NCBI RefSeq assembly: GCF_002335805.1
Contig: NZ_NISU01000001.1
Location: forward strand, 2,240,079-2,304,078
Direction of reading: 5' to 3'
Length of the DNA: 64,000 bases
From: Bacillus sp. FJAT-45350
Lineage (GTDB): Bacteria; Bacillota; Bacilli; Bacillales; NISU01
In this document: piece by piece, positions 45,133-55,145 of the stretch
Layout: each line of letters begins with the position of its first letter
How positions within the stretch are numbered: the first letter of the stretch is position 1
Program-made: the position numbers and the translations under genes
The notes under the pieces: generated by a model
Seen by the model: the letters and a program-made list of their open reading frames with translations, nothing else
Databases searched by the model: none
What the model was told of the DNA's origin: nothing

Positions 45133-46608
45133 TTATTTAAAAAGCTCTACATCTTGTAAAGCCATTTCCTCTAAGAATTTATCAACTAATGCCGTTTCCT
45201 TATCTTTATTTGCCATTAGATAAGCAATCGCTGTCATTCTATAAGAGTCTAATAGGTAGAAGCGCTCATAAAGCTCACCGCGGCTCCCCATATCTGAACC
45301 AATGAAATCCCACGCTAGACGGAATAGACGGATCTTTTCTTCTGCTGGTGCATTACGAGCTTGGTAATATTTATCAATATACTCACGTAATGGCCCTTCC
45401 ATATCAGCCTTACTTGGCGTAAGCATGAATCCACCTCCACCAATTAGACGAATCAATTCCATAGCTCGAGGAATCCATTTAGGCATTAAGCCACGCAAAG
45501 CTATTAGTGGTTTTTCATCTGGTACATAAATTCCATCAAGAACAGTCGATGATCCTTCTATAGCAGCAACTAATCCAGAACGAGTCATTTCCATCATCGT
45601 CCAAATTTCACCAAGCTTCTCTTGAACATGGTCAAACTTATTAACACCATTCATATCGGCAATTTTATGACCAAGTCCAAAAATGAACTCAAGCTTTGTT
45701 AGGGCTCTTGTCATCGCTTGGAATACAATATACGCTCTCCAATTTGTCGCATCTGTTAGATCACGATATAATTCAGTATCCCCATCTAAGAATACTCTTT
45801 CTTTCGGAATATGAACATCATCAAAGATAACAACTGCATCCATCTCATCAAAACGACTTGATAGTGGATAGTCAAATTTATCACGTTGTTTACTATATGA
45901 GTCACGACATAAAAATTTAAGCCCAGGTGTCTCCATTGGCAAGGCAAAGCAAAGGGCATATTTTTTATCCTCAGGACGTATACCTTTTCCACCAGCAGAT
46001 GGGTAAACCGTTAATTCATCTGAAAATGGAGCTAATGTCGCTAACATTCGTGCACCGCGAACGATAATTGAATCCTCAGTTTCACCAACCTTATGAAGTG
46101 CCACATCCCCTTCACCTTGCTGAACCTCTGGTATTGAACGGTCCACTTGAGGATTGATAATTGAATGAGTTAAACATAGATCATTTTCTCTTATATAGTT
46201 AAAGTAGTTTTCTAAATTTTTTGCTCCTTGCTCATTGCCATTTCTTCTCCACACATCAAGTCTACTAGCATAGCAAGCAAATGTTACATTTAAGTAGTCA
46301 GGGCTTCTTCCCATAATACCAGCTGAAGACTCTGCCCAGATTTTTGCTGTTTGTTGGATTCGTTTTAAATCTTCTTTACTTCTCGGAATCATGAATGAAG
46401 TTCCAACTTTATCACCAGTTATCGGTGATTCAGTTAACATGATATCAGCGTTCTCATGCTGCAAATCATATAATCGAGCAATTGAATGGGCAGCCCCTTC
46501 GAATTCTGGATGATTCGTAACATCTTTAATTCTTTCACCATTCAACCAAATTTCCCTGTTATCATTTCTTAATCCTTCTAAAAACTGCGCTCCAGTACGT
46601 GCTGGCAT
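45133..46608 (-). CDS. hpaB: 4-hydroxyphenylacetate 3-monooxygenase-type flavin oxygenase (HpaB family)
   Basis: Large (oxygenase) component of a two-component FADH2-dependent monooxygenase acting on phenols, 491 residues. It starts MPARTGAQFLEGLRNDNREI, the family's hallmark, and contains WAESSAGIMGRSPDYLN, SIINPQVDRS and VHIPKERVFLDGD. The fold is acyl-CoA dehydrogenase-like. No reductase (HpaC) gene is in the window. Substrate could be 4-hydroxyphenylacetate, a chlorophenol or similar. AAGGAGATGAT precedes the ATG. The V4R/PucR regulator lies downstream in the same direction. Confidence 0.9.
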   Translation of the reverse strand: MPARTGAQFLEGLRNDNREIWLNGERIKDVTNHPEFEGAAHSIARLYDLQHENADIMLTESPITGDKVGTSFMIPRSKEDLKRIQQTAKIWAESSAGIMGRSPDYLNVTFACYASRLDVWRRNGNEQGAKNLENYFNYIRENDLCLTHSIINPQVDRSIPEVQQGEGDVALHKVGETEDSIIVRGARMLATLAPFSDELTVYPSAGGKGIRPEDKKYALCFALPMETPGLKFLCRDSYSKQRDKFDYPLSSRFDEMDAVVIFDDVHIPKERVFLDGDTELYRDLTDATNWRAYIVFQAMTRALTKLEFIFGLGHKIADMNGVNKFDHVQEKLGEIWTMMEMTRSGLVAAIEGSSTVLDGIYVPDEKPLIALRGLMPKWIPRAMELIRLIGGGGFMLTPSKADMEGPLREYIDKYYQARNAPAEEKIRLFRLAWDFIGSDMGSRGELYERFYLLDSYRMTAIAYLMANKDKETALVDKFLEEMALQDVELFK

Positions 46609-46867
46609 ATTATCATCTCCTTAGTTTAAGTAATTATGAGAAATTGTTATCAACTTACAATCTGCTTTAAACTAGCTCTTAGGTGATGTAAACATTTTCA
46701 AAATATTTCGATAACTCTTCTTACGTCTTATAGTAATGAATTCTACAAAAGATTACTACGTCAATAACTAGTTAAAAACTTAAAATATTCAGATAGAAAC
46801 TTACTAAAATAATAAATACCTTAACCTTACAAAACATTGACGATAGTATGTAAAACCAATATAAAAA
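46609..46867. other. hpaB upstream region
   Basis: A/T-rich 259 bp with no gene. It should contain the hpaB promoter and operator, but no inverted repeat convincing enough to call an operator was seen. Confidence 0.5.
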
Positions 46868-46998
46868 AAGGAGGTTGTCTAGGAACAACCTCGAATCAAT
46901 ATGCGGAGTGGCTACATTTTTGAGATGTCTACTATGAGTGGATTTTTCATAGTAGGACAAGTAGAGTACGGTGCAAATAACTTTTAATACAGCCGCCT
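46868..46998. repeat. Dispersed structured repeat, copy E
   Basis: Outer arms AAGGAGG / CCTCCTT; left hairpin GAGGTTGT / ACAACCTC; core with ATGCGGAGTGGCTAC and GTAG, and a central perfect stem CTACTATGA / TCATAGTAG around GTGGATTT. Stem bases are all different from copies A and B but the loop GTGGNTTT is kept. The GCAATG/CATTGC ends are degenerate here. Confidence 0.68.
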
Positions 46999-47003
46999 CC
47001 TTA

Positions 47004-48053
47004 TTATTCAACAATGTCAGATAACAAATAATGATAAAGCAAACTAGATGTATTCTTCAATGAATCAAAATGAGTTCTTTCATGTGCATGAGAAGCATCA
47101 ATTCCTGGTCCTACTAATCCATGGATAATATCATGACCAGCACGAATTGCCGCTGATGCATCTGAGCCATAGAATGGATAAATATCTACTGCGTAATTTA
47201 ATTGATTTGTCTTTGCAATGTCTACTAGGTTCTTTCTCAGCTTTAAATTGTAAGGTCCACTAGAATCTTTCGCACAAATAGAAACACAATATTCTGTTGT
47301 TGCTTGACCATCACCAATAGCTCCCATGTCTACAGCTAAATATTCAACAGTTTCTTCAGGAATATTTGAATTTCCACCATAACCAATTTCCTCATTATTT
47401 GAAATCAAAAAGTGTGTTGTATAAGGAAGCGTCAGTTGATGCTCCTTTATTAATGTTATTAAATGCAATAAAATTGCGACACTAGCTTTATCATCAAGAT
47501 GCCTTGATTTTACAAATCCGCTTTCTGTTACTTGAAAACGAGGATCAAACGAAACAAAGTCTCCAACCTCAATCCCAAGCTCTTTCACTTCTTTGTCAGT
47601 TGTCACTTGCTCATCAAGACGAATCTCCATATTTTTTTCGTCACGTTTTGCTTCTCCTGCATCTTTATAAACATGGACTGATGATTGATGAATGACAATC
47701 GTTCCTGTAAAAGTACTCCCATCACTCGTTTCAATTTCACAATATTCTCCTTCTACAGCGTTCCAACGAAATCCACCTATCATTGCTAGCTTCAAACGAC
47801 CATCATTCTTTATTTCCTTTACCATCGCTCCCAGTGTGTCTACATGGGCAGTTAACATTCTTTGTTTCTCTTTCTCTTTCCCTTCTATTGTAACAATAAG
47901 GCCGCCCTTACGATTTCTTTTCATTTCAACGCCTAGCGGTTCTAATAATCTTTCTACAGCCGATATGACCTTTTCTGTGTTTCCAGAAGGACTCGGAATT
48001 TCAACTAATTTTTTTAATATTTCAATGATTGAGTTGTGATTGATTTGATTCAT
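47004..48053 (-). CDS. M42-family metallopeptidase (glutamyl aminopeptidase/YsdC type)
   Basis: Dinuclear-metal cytoplasmic aminopeptidase, 349 residues. Metal and catalytic motifs: TAHVDTLGA (about residue 67), RHLDDKASVAILLH (about 183), NNEEIGYGG with the catalytic Glu (about 217), VDMGAIGDG and the C-terminal DASHAHERTH. It forms tetrahedral dodecamers in the family. GAGAGGTTG precedes the ATG. Substrate preference cannot be deduced. Confidence 0.92.
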   Translation of the reverse strand: MNQINHNSIIEILKKLVEIPSPSGNTEKVISAVERLLEPLGVEMKRNRKGGLIVTIEGKEKEKQRMLTAHVDTLGAMVKEIKNDGRLKLAMIGGFRWNAVEGEYCEIETSDGSTFTGTIVIHQSSVHVYKDAGEAKRDEKNMEIRLDEQVTTDKEVKELGIEVGDFVSFDPRFQVTESGFVKSRHLDDKASVAILLHLITLIKEHQLTLPYTTHFLISNNEEIGYGGNSNIPEETVEYLAVDMGAIGDGQATTEYCVSICAKDSSGPYNLKLRKNLVDIAKTNQLNYAVDIYPFYGSDASAAIRAGHDIIHGLVGPGIDASHAHERTHFDSLKNTSSLLYHYLLSDIVE

Positions 48054-48141
48054 TTATAACAACCTCTCTTATTTTTTCATATTTTTGTTACTGGCTTCAT
48101 AGATTGTAGACAAACAAGGGCTGTCCATTGGAGGGAAAAGC

Positions 48142-49023
48142 ATGCACAGAAATAACGTATTATCAGTGATTGCGTTGACAATTGTTTCAATAGGTTTTGT
48201 ATTATTCTTTTATATAGATCATCCACCTCATACGCGAGAAACATTAACACACTTTCCACACGATCCTGGAGTTCAATACACTGATGCTACCACTTCATTG
48301 AAAGTTCTACTTCTAGAAGATGAGGATGAATATACTCTAGAATGGGATACCACTTCCACATTAGACGAAGTTGCCTATTTACGACATGATATCTCCTTGT
48401 TATTTGAGGATGGTCGTTTAAAAGATACTATGTCTAGTTGGAAAGAAGAGAGCGAAGCTATCTCAATGAATGAAAAGATTAATGGTGAAGACAGTGGTCA
48501 TTATGAAGCAATTAGCTTCCACCATTCAGAACTTCATTACCCTAATGACGAAATAAAAAGCCGCCAGAAAATGAGCTATGACGAGTTGTATATAATTGAT
48601 TCACCTTTTACACCTTTAACATCCTTTAAGGTACCGGCATCAGAAGAAGACATCGAAAGTAAGCGAATACTAGATTATATCGTAAAACAGCAATTAACAT
48701 ATGTTTGGGAGGAGCTTCTAGAATACTATAACATTCCTAAAGACACCTATAAAAAAATCCCTCTTACTGAACTACATATGTACGAAACAAAACCACTTCC
48801 TAGCCTAGATGAAAAACAAACAACGAAGGTCCTAGGCTCAATATGGGAGGGGATTTATAAACATTATGTACTCGGTGTAAGCAAGCATGAGGGGGAGGTT
48901 ATCGATCCAATTGGAAGTTCAGTACCACTCATTCTACTGCCTCATGAAAACGACCATTTTATCGTTGTCTTTAAAACAGCAGAAGGTGAAAGGGTTCAAC
49001 TCCTTCAAACACTTTCACCGTGA
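48142..49023 (+). CDS. Hypothetical exported or membrane-anchored protein
   Basis: N-terminal hydrophobic helix (VLSVIALTIVSIGFVLFFYI, residues 5-24) without lipobox, then about 265 acidic extracytoplasmic residues. No family is recognised. The domain contains several Glu/Asp-rich and aromatic stretches (LEDEDEYTLEWD). GGAGGG precedes the ATG. It is divergent from the M42 peptidase and convergent with yqgP over a shared terminator. Confidence 0.72.
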   Translation: MHRNNVLSVIALTIVSIGFVLFFYIDHPPHTRETLTHFPHDPGVQYTDATTSLKVLLLEDEDEYTLEWDTTSTLDEVAYLRHDISLLFEDGRLKDTMSSWKEESEAISMNEKINGEDSGHYEAISFHHSELHYPNDEIKSRQKMSYDELYIIDSPFTPLTSFKVPASEEDIESKRILDYIVKQQLTYVWEELLEYYNIPKDTYKKIPLTELHMYETKPLPSLDEKQTTKVLGSIWEGIYKHYVLGVSKHEGEVIDPIGSSVPLILLPHENDHFIVVFKTAEGERVQLLQTLSP

Positions 49024-49036
49024 ACATTTAATAATA

Positions 49037-49081
49037 GAGGTTATACAAAAAGATTTTGCGATACGACTTTTGTATAACCTC
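49037..49081. terminator. Bidirectional terminator before yqgP end
   Basis: GAGGTTATACAAAAAG / CTTTTGTATAACCTC, overlapping the stop codon of yqgP and following the hypothetical gene on the plus strand. Confidence 0.8.
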
Positions 49082-50654
49082 AACTTATTTCCTCATCGTT
49101 TATCATTCGTTCTTCTAGTTTCTCCTTGATTTCTTGATACAGTTCTTCATTTGGCTCTAATTGAATTGCTGTCGAAACAGATTCATAAGCCTTTTCAACT
49201 TCCCCTAATTCACTATAAACTAACGCTAAATTATAATGAGCCTCGTGAAATGTTCTCCTTTTTTGAATTGCAATTAACAAGTTCTCTTTTGCATCTTCAA
49301 AATACTCTAAATGAGCTTCTGAATATGCTAATAGAAAGTAAGCTTCTGGTATATCCACTCCCTCATCTACTGCATTCTTTAATAATGGATATGCTCGTTC
49401 GTTTTCTTCCTGTTGTAAATATTCCTGTGCAATTTGAACATAAACTAACGGAGTCCCTCTTTTATCTTCATTAATGAATCCAAAACCAAGAAGGGAAGCA
49501 AATAGAATGACTGTTAGAATGAAGAAAGGTACTTGCCTCCATGATTTCTTGTGCTTCGGTAAATGTAAAAAGCTAGTAGCAAGAAATCCTCCGATTAAGC
49601 CACCAATATGTGCTCCGTTATCAATCATCGGGACAACAAAACCAAAGATTAGATTAATCACAAGAATGATTATTACACTCATCCCAATCGTTCTAAAAAA
49701 TAATGTTTTATGAATAAGTCCAAAATATAATAATGCTCCAAAACAGCCAAAAATCGCTCCTGATGCACCAGCTGATATTTGATTATTAAGGGCAAAGCTA
49801 GCGACTGAGCCGAATAAACCAGCAATAAAGTAAATAATAAAGAATCTTTTCGATCCATATATCCGTTCAACAACTCCACCTAAATAAAAAAGTGCTAATG
49901 AGTTCATAAAAAAGTGCAATAACCCTATATGTAAAAACATAGCAGAAACAAAGCGCCACCACTCACCCTCAATAATAAGCGGGTTATATTTCGCACCAAA
50001 TTCTATTAATGTCAAAATTCTCGTGCTTCCACCATTCAATTCAAGGACGATAAACATCACTAAATTTAAAATTAGAAACAAGTATGTAAACAGCGGCTTT
50101 CCAAAAGTAAAAAGAGATCTTTCCTTTTCTAAACGTGCTTCTGCTGTCGCTTTTACGATACTTGAAAGAGCTTCTATTTGTTCATACTCGTTTTCGTTAG
50201 TCCCTGCCCACTCTGTGAGTGGTGGAGCTGCTAACTCTATTCGATTATAGAGACTTGCTACTTCCTCTTCCTTTTCTTCAACATTAGCAGGAATAATTGT
50301 TGTCTTTATTGTCATCTTTGCCTTCTCTTGGCTAGGCTCGTCTAACAGATGCTCCCATGAATCAACTGGTGTATACATCGAAACATAGATGTTTTCACAA
50401 TGTAACTTTCGAGTTCCCAATTGTTTACGAAGGAAATCAAATTTACGGTTAGCCGTTTCTAATTCTTTCTTTAGCCAGTTTGCCCAATCGATATCATAAC
50501 GAACAAGTCTAATGATACGTTTTTCCTTCCCATCCTCTTGCTCAAGCCATATTTCCCGCTTATCAGGGCTTATTTCAATTACCCTCATATTATTATCAAT
50601 GACAAGATTATGGACTAACTGAAAATAAAATAAGTCATGACGAACAACGTCCAT
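49080..50654 (-). CDS. yqgP: Rhomboid-family intramembrane serine protease YqgP
   Basis: Protease of 524 residues with three parts: a cytosolic N-terminal domain (1-180), a six-helix rhomboid core, and a C-terminal TPR-like region (about 420-515). The catalytic Ser is in GASGAIFGCFG (about residue 293) and the His in NGAHIGGLIGG (about 345). HFFMNSLALFYLGG and RIYGSKRFFIIYF are the L1/TM2 signatures. In B. subtilis YqgP cleaves the magnesium transporter MgtE with FtsH. It forms an operon with the upstream HAD gene (4 nt apart). Confidence 0.94.
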   Translation of the reverse strand: MDVVRHDLFYFQLVHNLVIDNNMRVIEISPDKREIWLEQEDGKEKRIIRLVRYDIDWANWLKKELETANRKFDFLRKQLGTRKLHCENIYVSMYTPVDSWEHLLDEPSQEKAKMTIKTTIIPANVEEKEEEVASLYNRIELAAPPLTEWAGTNENEYEQIEALSSIVKATAEARLEKERSLFTFGKPLFTYLFLILNLVMFIVLELNGGSTRILTLIEFGAKYNPLIIEGEWWRFVSAMFLHIGLLHFFMNSLALFYLGGVVERIYGSKRFFIIYFIAGLFGSVASFALNNQISAGASGAIFGCFGALLYFGLIHKTLFFRTIGMSVIIILVINLIFGFVVPMIDNGAHIGGLIGGFLATSFLHLPKHKKSWRQVPFFILTVILFASLLGFGFINEDKRGTPLVYVQIAQEYLQQEENERAYPLLKNAVDEGVDIPEAYFLLAYSEAHLEYFEDAKENLLIAIQKRRTFHEAHYNLALVYSELGEVEKAYESVSTAIQLEPNEELYQEIKEKLEERMINDEEIS

Positions 50655-50658
50655 CTAC

Positions 50659-51411
50659 TCATCCTTTCAAATGATTTTCTACTATTATTAACTCCTTTAC
50701 CTCTGCCAAAGAACTACATGTAGCAAAAGGAATATGATCCGTTGTTGGTTTCTGTTCACGCGTATTCAAGTACACAGCATCCCACCCTGCATTCATTGAA
50801 CCTACTACATCATGTTCCCATGAATCACCTACATATAACAAAGTGTGTTCAGATCCGAGCTCCAGCTGTTCCTTCACATAATCAAACATTTCTTTATTCG
50901 GCTTTGAAAGTCCTACTTCTTCTGAGATAAAAAAAGACCTTATATCCATTTCTATCCCTAATCGCTTGATTTTTCGATACTGTGTACTAGCTGATCCATT
51001 TGTGATAATAGCTGTTTCAAACGAATTTTCTTTTAATAATGAAAATATTGAGTCTAGTTCAGGATAAGGCTCACTAAATCGGTCAACTACACGATAGTAA
51101 TGATTTTGGAAGTAGTCCGCTTCCTCGCAACTATAAGGAAGGTTCATATGAGTTACCGTTTCATAATATCGTAATCGTCTATATGTTTGGCTATCAACCT
51201 TTTTATCTTCAAATAATGACCAATATTTATCACAATTGGATTTAAAAATGGTAAACCATTCGTCAATGTCAACAACCGAACTTATTTTACCCTGTTTATA
51301 CCAACGATCAGATAAGTCTTTAAAGCAATAACATACAGCTTTTTGGAATGCAGTTTCATGACTGAATAGTGTATTGTCTAAATCAAAGCAAATCGCATGC
51401 CACCGTTTCAT
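50659..51411 (-). CDS. HAD-superfamily hydrolase (YsaA/NagD-like phosphatase)
   Basis: Haloacid-dehalogenase phosphatase of 250 residues with a C1-type cap. Motif I is CFDLDNTLF (DxDxT, residues 8-16), motif II TNGSAS (about 138), motif III lysine in SKPNKEMFDYV and motif IV VGDSWEHDVVG. Substrate is unknown. It is 4 nt upstream of yqgP and surely co-transcribed. Starts at ATG 51411. Confidence 0.88.
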   Translation of the reverse strand: MKRWHAICFDLDNTLFSHETAFQKAVCYCFKDLSDRWYKQGKISSVVDIDEWFTIFKSNCDKYWSLFEDKKVDSQTYRRLRYYETVTHMNLPYSCEEADYFQNHYYRVVDRFSEPYPELDSIFSLLKENSFETAIITNGSASTQYRKIKRLGIEMDIRSFFISEEVGLSKPNKEMFDYVKEQLELGSEHTLLYVGDSWEHDVVGSMNAGWDAVYLNTREQKPTTDHIPFATCSSLAEVKELIIVENHLKG

Positions 51412-51474
51412 CTAATACACTCCCTCTTTATTTTATAACATGTTTAGCATCATTACGAACTTCACTAATCTAAA

Positions 51475-51625
51475 GAACAAAATCCGTTAAGCGGTCTTTT
51501 GTTTAAAGCAATGTGCGGATCCACTACCTGTTTTAAAGTATAGTGACAAGTGGGTTTCTTGGCGCTATACGCGTAGCCATTGCCCTTCTTTGAATAAGCT
51601 TTCATTTTTATCCACAGTTTAAGTG
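51475..51625. repeat. Dispersed structured repeat, copy B
   Basis: Nearest relative of copy A. Left hairpin AACAAAATCCG / GCGGTCTTTTGTT; core 51508-51583 with GCAATG..CATTGC, CACTAC..GTAG, GTATAG..CAAG / CTTG..CTATAC, loop AGTGGGTTT; right part AATAAGCTTTCA. One stem pair differs from A (GTATAC..TATAC in A, GTATAG..CTATAC in B) with pairing kept or improved. Confidence 0.75.
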
Positions 51626-51652
51626 TTTTGTAATTTCGTTAAGCCATTTAAA

Positions 51653-51681
51653 AGACCCTTGCTTCACTTAATCAAGGGTCT
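51653..51681 (-). terminator. Terminator of the small gene at 51697
   Basis: Stem AGACCCTTG / CAAGGGTCT followed on the minus strand by TTTT. Confidence 0.75.
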
Positions 51682-51696
51682 ACGTCTCTTATACAT

Positions 51697-51894
51697 TCAT
51701 CTATTCGTTTCTGGTGTTTTAAACATATTGCTCATCATATTATTACGGACAAATGGTATTTGCATCGTATATGATACAACCGCTCTTCTTATCCATCTTT
51801 GACTAAGTACGAAGTTAAGTACTCTATAACGGTAACGAAAAAGAAAATAGCCTGAAGCGATTAATGGTAACATTGAAAATAAACGTCCTATCAC
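51697..51894 (-). CDS. Small hypothetical protein with one membrane segment
   Basis: About 65 residues. A hydrophobic stretch (MLPLIASGYFLF) is followed by a basic region (RYRYRVLNFVLSQRWIRR) and a tail PETNR. No family recognised. GGAGGG lies 6 nt before GTG 51894 and directly against the ATG at 51900, so the GTG is preferred. It has its own terminator. Codon use looks native. Confidence 0.62.
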   Translation of the reverse strand: MIGRLFSMLPLIASGYFLFRYRYRVLNFVLSQRWIRRAVVSYTMQIPFVRNNMMSNMFKTPETNR

Positions 51895-51967
51895 AATCAT
51901 CCCTCCTCTCTAATACTTTGTCTAAAATTGATATACTTTATCCTCAACGAAAAAATTTCCTTAAAAA

Positions 51968-52009
51968 AAGTTGATGTAAAAAGTTATTATTAACTTTTTA
52001 CATCAACTT
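51968..52009 (-). terminator. Terminator of ldh
   Basis: Perfect 19-bp stem AAGTTGATGTAAAAAGTTA with its complement and a TTAT loop; a T-rich tail follows on the minus strand. Confidence 0.92.
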
Positions 52010-52017
52010 CTTTCTTA

Positions 52018-53072
<1,055 letters not shown>

Positions 53073-53212
53073 GCAGCTGATAAATCAGCCGCGACAATTA
53101 GCACAAGACCTTTCTAGCTTTGCTAGAACATCAAAACCTTCAATTCGCCATTTGCAATTCGTAATTCTAAATTATTCATTAACCATTAACCATTATTATT
53201 ATTCTTCTTACA
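53073..53212. other. Intergenic spacer between thiF-like gene and ldh array
   Basis: Contains two short hairpins (GCTGAT..ATCAGC and TTCTAGC..GCTAGAA) and further low-complexity A/T triplet and hexamer runs (ACCATTA, ATTATT). It must hold the ldh promoter or a weak terminator of the upstream gene. Confidence 0.5.
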
Positions 53213-54232
53213 CTACGAACCAATATATCTAGAATAAATAACCTTCGCTCTACTTACATCCTCAGTCCCCTGTACAAGTACTCGCCCATCTGAAAACATT
53301 ACAATTCTTTCTCCCTCTTGTAAAAAAACACGTAGTAAAAACGGGGTTTTTTGCACTTCAGCCACAGCACCTAATTTGTCTGCCCACTTATCAAGGTTAA
53401 AAGATTTTTCAGCATGTATTTGAACTGTTTCTCTACCACATAAAGAGGTAACTGTATCTTTATTCTCAATATTTAATGCAGGATATTCCTTTTCCTGACA
53501 CGTAGGGCAATGTGCTTCTGGTTTATTAAACTTCATCTCAAACTGATGGAACTTCCATAAATCAAATGTTAATAAACTATTACGATATGAGCTTTCTGCA
53601 TCAACTAAATATTTTAACGCCTCTACAACTTGATAAGAAGCTACAATATCTACTACTGGAGAAATAACACCTATCATATCGCATGTTTGTCCACCTGTAT
53701 CTCCTTGTTTAATAAAACATCGCAGACATGGTGTTTTACCTGGTATAAACATCGCAGACATACCTCTAGAACTAACTGCCCCCCCGTACACAAATGGAAT
53801 ATTATGTTTGAAACAAGAGTCATTAAGTAAAAACCTTGTTTCAAAATTATCAGTTCCATCTAAGACGATATCCACATCACTAATTAACTCTTCAATATTA
53901 TGTATGTTCACATCTGTAACTATTCCTTCAATAGTAACATCTGAATTAATTTGTTTTAGCTTCTGTTCAGCAGCGATAGCTTTCGGTCTAGCTTCCTCGA
54001 CATCCACTTCATCAAATAACATTTGACGTTGTAGATTACTCTTCTCTACATAATCGCGGTCAACTAATTTTACATATCCGACACCAGATCGAACGATATG
54101 ATTCGCTAACACTGTTCCTAATGCACCAAGACCAACAATTAGAACTCGCTTGCTACTAAGCTTTTTCTGTCCTTCCTCACCTATTGGTGCGAATAACATC
54201 TGTCTAGAATAACGCTCAAATTGTTTTTCCAT
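53213..54232 (-). CDS. thiF: ThiF/MoeB/HesA-family adenylyltransferase
   Basis: E1-like enzyme that adenylylates the Gly-Gly tail of ThiS or MoaD, 339 residues. The nucleotide loop VLIVGLGALGTVLANHIVRS is at about residue 29, then DRDYVEKSNLQRQ with the adenylation Arg/Gln residues, LDGTDNFETR, zinc cysteines CLRCF and CPTCQ, and the GGQTCDMIGVISP loop. MoeB and ThiF cannot be told apart surely; the thi operon in this window lacks its own thiF, which favours ThiF. AGGAGGAG precedes the ATG. Confidence 0.85.
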   Translation of the reverse strand: MEKQFERYSRQMLFAPIGEEGQKKLSSKRVLIVGLGALGTVLANHIVRSGVGYVKLVDRDYVEKSNLQRQMLFDEVDVEEARPKAIAAEQKLKQINSDVTIEGIVTDVNIHNIEELISDVDIVLDGTDNFETRFLLNDSCFKHNIPFVYGGAVSSRGMSAMFIPGKTPCLRCFIKQGDTGGQTCDMIGVISPVVDIVASYQVVEALKYLVDAESSYRNSLLTFDLWKFHQFEMKFNKPEAHCPTCQEKEYPALNIENKDTVTSLCGRETVQIHAEKSFNLDKWADKLGAVAEVQKTPFLLRVFLQEGERIVMFSDGRVLVQGTEDVSRAKVIYSRYIGS

Positions 54233-54269
54233 TTTCTAAAACTCCTCCTCTTTTAACATATATACAACA

Positions 54270-54830
54270 TTACCTGTACACTCTCTTATCAGTAATAATT
54301 ACTTCAACAGGTAAATCATAGTCGTTTACGGGAATCTCCTCAATTACCTGAAAGTCAAACGCAAGGGCACATGTCTTCCCATTATAATTAGCTAGAAACC
54401 TGTCATAATAACCTCCACCAAAACCAAGACGGTAGCCTTTCTTATCAAATGCTAATCCTGGCACTAGTAAATACTCTATATAATCTGGTGATATCTTTTT
54501 ACACATATCAACTTTTGGCTCTTTTAGACCAAAGTACGTATTCTCTAGTTGTTCAAAGGACTCTATTTCATAGAAATCCATCATTTTCGTTTCTTTTATT
54601 GTTTTCGGTACAACAATTCTCTTTCCTTCATTCCATGCCTTCTTAATAAGTGAGTATGTATCTACTTCAGGTTTTCTTGAAATAGTCGCACCAACAATAG
54701 TTGTCTTTTTCCAATCAGGTTGTTCTATCAGTTTTTCTGTTATATTAGTTGATAATGTATGATAACGCTCATCGGGAAGCTGTTCTAGCTTTTTAGTCAT
54801 TGCTTGACGTAGTTGCTTCTTTATTTCCAT
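54270..54830 (-). CDS. yqgN: 5-formyltetrahydrofolate cyclo-ligase
   Basis: Converts 5-formyl-THF to 5,10-methenyl-THF with ATP. The signature GFGGGYYDRFLANY is at about residue 132; the N-terminal KKQLRQAMTKKL and VVPKTI are normal. It has 186 residues. The start ATG 54830 (or 54833) follows GGGGTGG. B. subtilis YqgN lies in the same neighbourhood. It complements the folate work of the glycine cleavage genes. Confidence 0.92.
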   Translation of the reverse strand: MEIKKQLRQAMTKKLEQLPDERYHTLSTNITEKLIEQPDWKKTTIVGATISRKPEVDTYSLIKKAWNEGKRIVVPKTIKETKMMDFYEIESFEQLENTYFGLKEPKVDMCKKISPDYIEYLLVPGLAFDKKGYRLGFGGGYYDRFLANYNGKTCALAFDFQVIEEIPVNDYDLPVEVIITDKRVYR

Positions 54831-54921
54831 CATACCACCCCAATCTTTTTTCCTTCTACAAATATACATGATTTGGATATATGAAGACAAAAAAAATAAG
54901 CAGAGGAATAAATCCTTCTGC

Positions 54922-55071
54922 TTATTTCGTCTCGCGGTGTAACGTATGTTTCTTAAGTCTTGGGCTATATTTCTTTAGCTCAATACGCTCAGGGTTTGTA
55001 CGTTTATTTTTAGTAGTGATGTAATTACGATCACCAGTCTCAGTGCAAGCTAATGTTACTTGTACGCGCAT
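54922..55071 (-). CDS. rpmG: 50S ribosomal protein L33 (zinc-free form)
   Basis: Forty-nine residues: [20 protein letters not shown], then [17 protein letters not shown] and ending LHRETK. Only one Cys is present, so the four-Cys zinc ribbon is lost; this is the C-minus type that replaces the zinc form in Bacillus under zinc starvation. The ATG has AGGG upstream. In B. subtilis rpmGA adjoins yqgN too. Confidence 0.95.
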   Translation of the reverse strand: MRVQVTLACTETGDRNYITTKNKRTNPERIELKKYSPRLKKHTLHRETK

Positions 55072-55145
55072 GTAATTTCCCTCCAAACATCATGGTCTCA
55101 ATCATACTTTTAAATGATAGCAGAGAAATCCTTCACAATCAAGTA

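Noticed and set aside
46772-47014. 80-codon frame on the minus strand between hpaB and the M42 peptidase
   Set aside because: It coincides with repeat copy E and has no site or family features.
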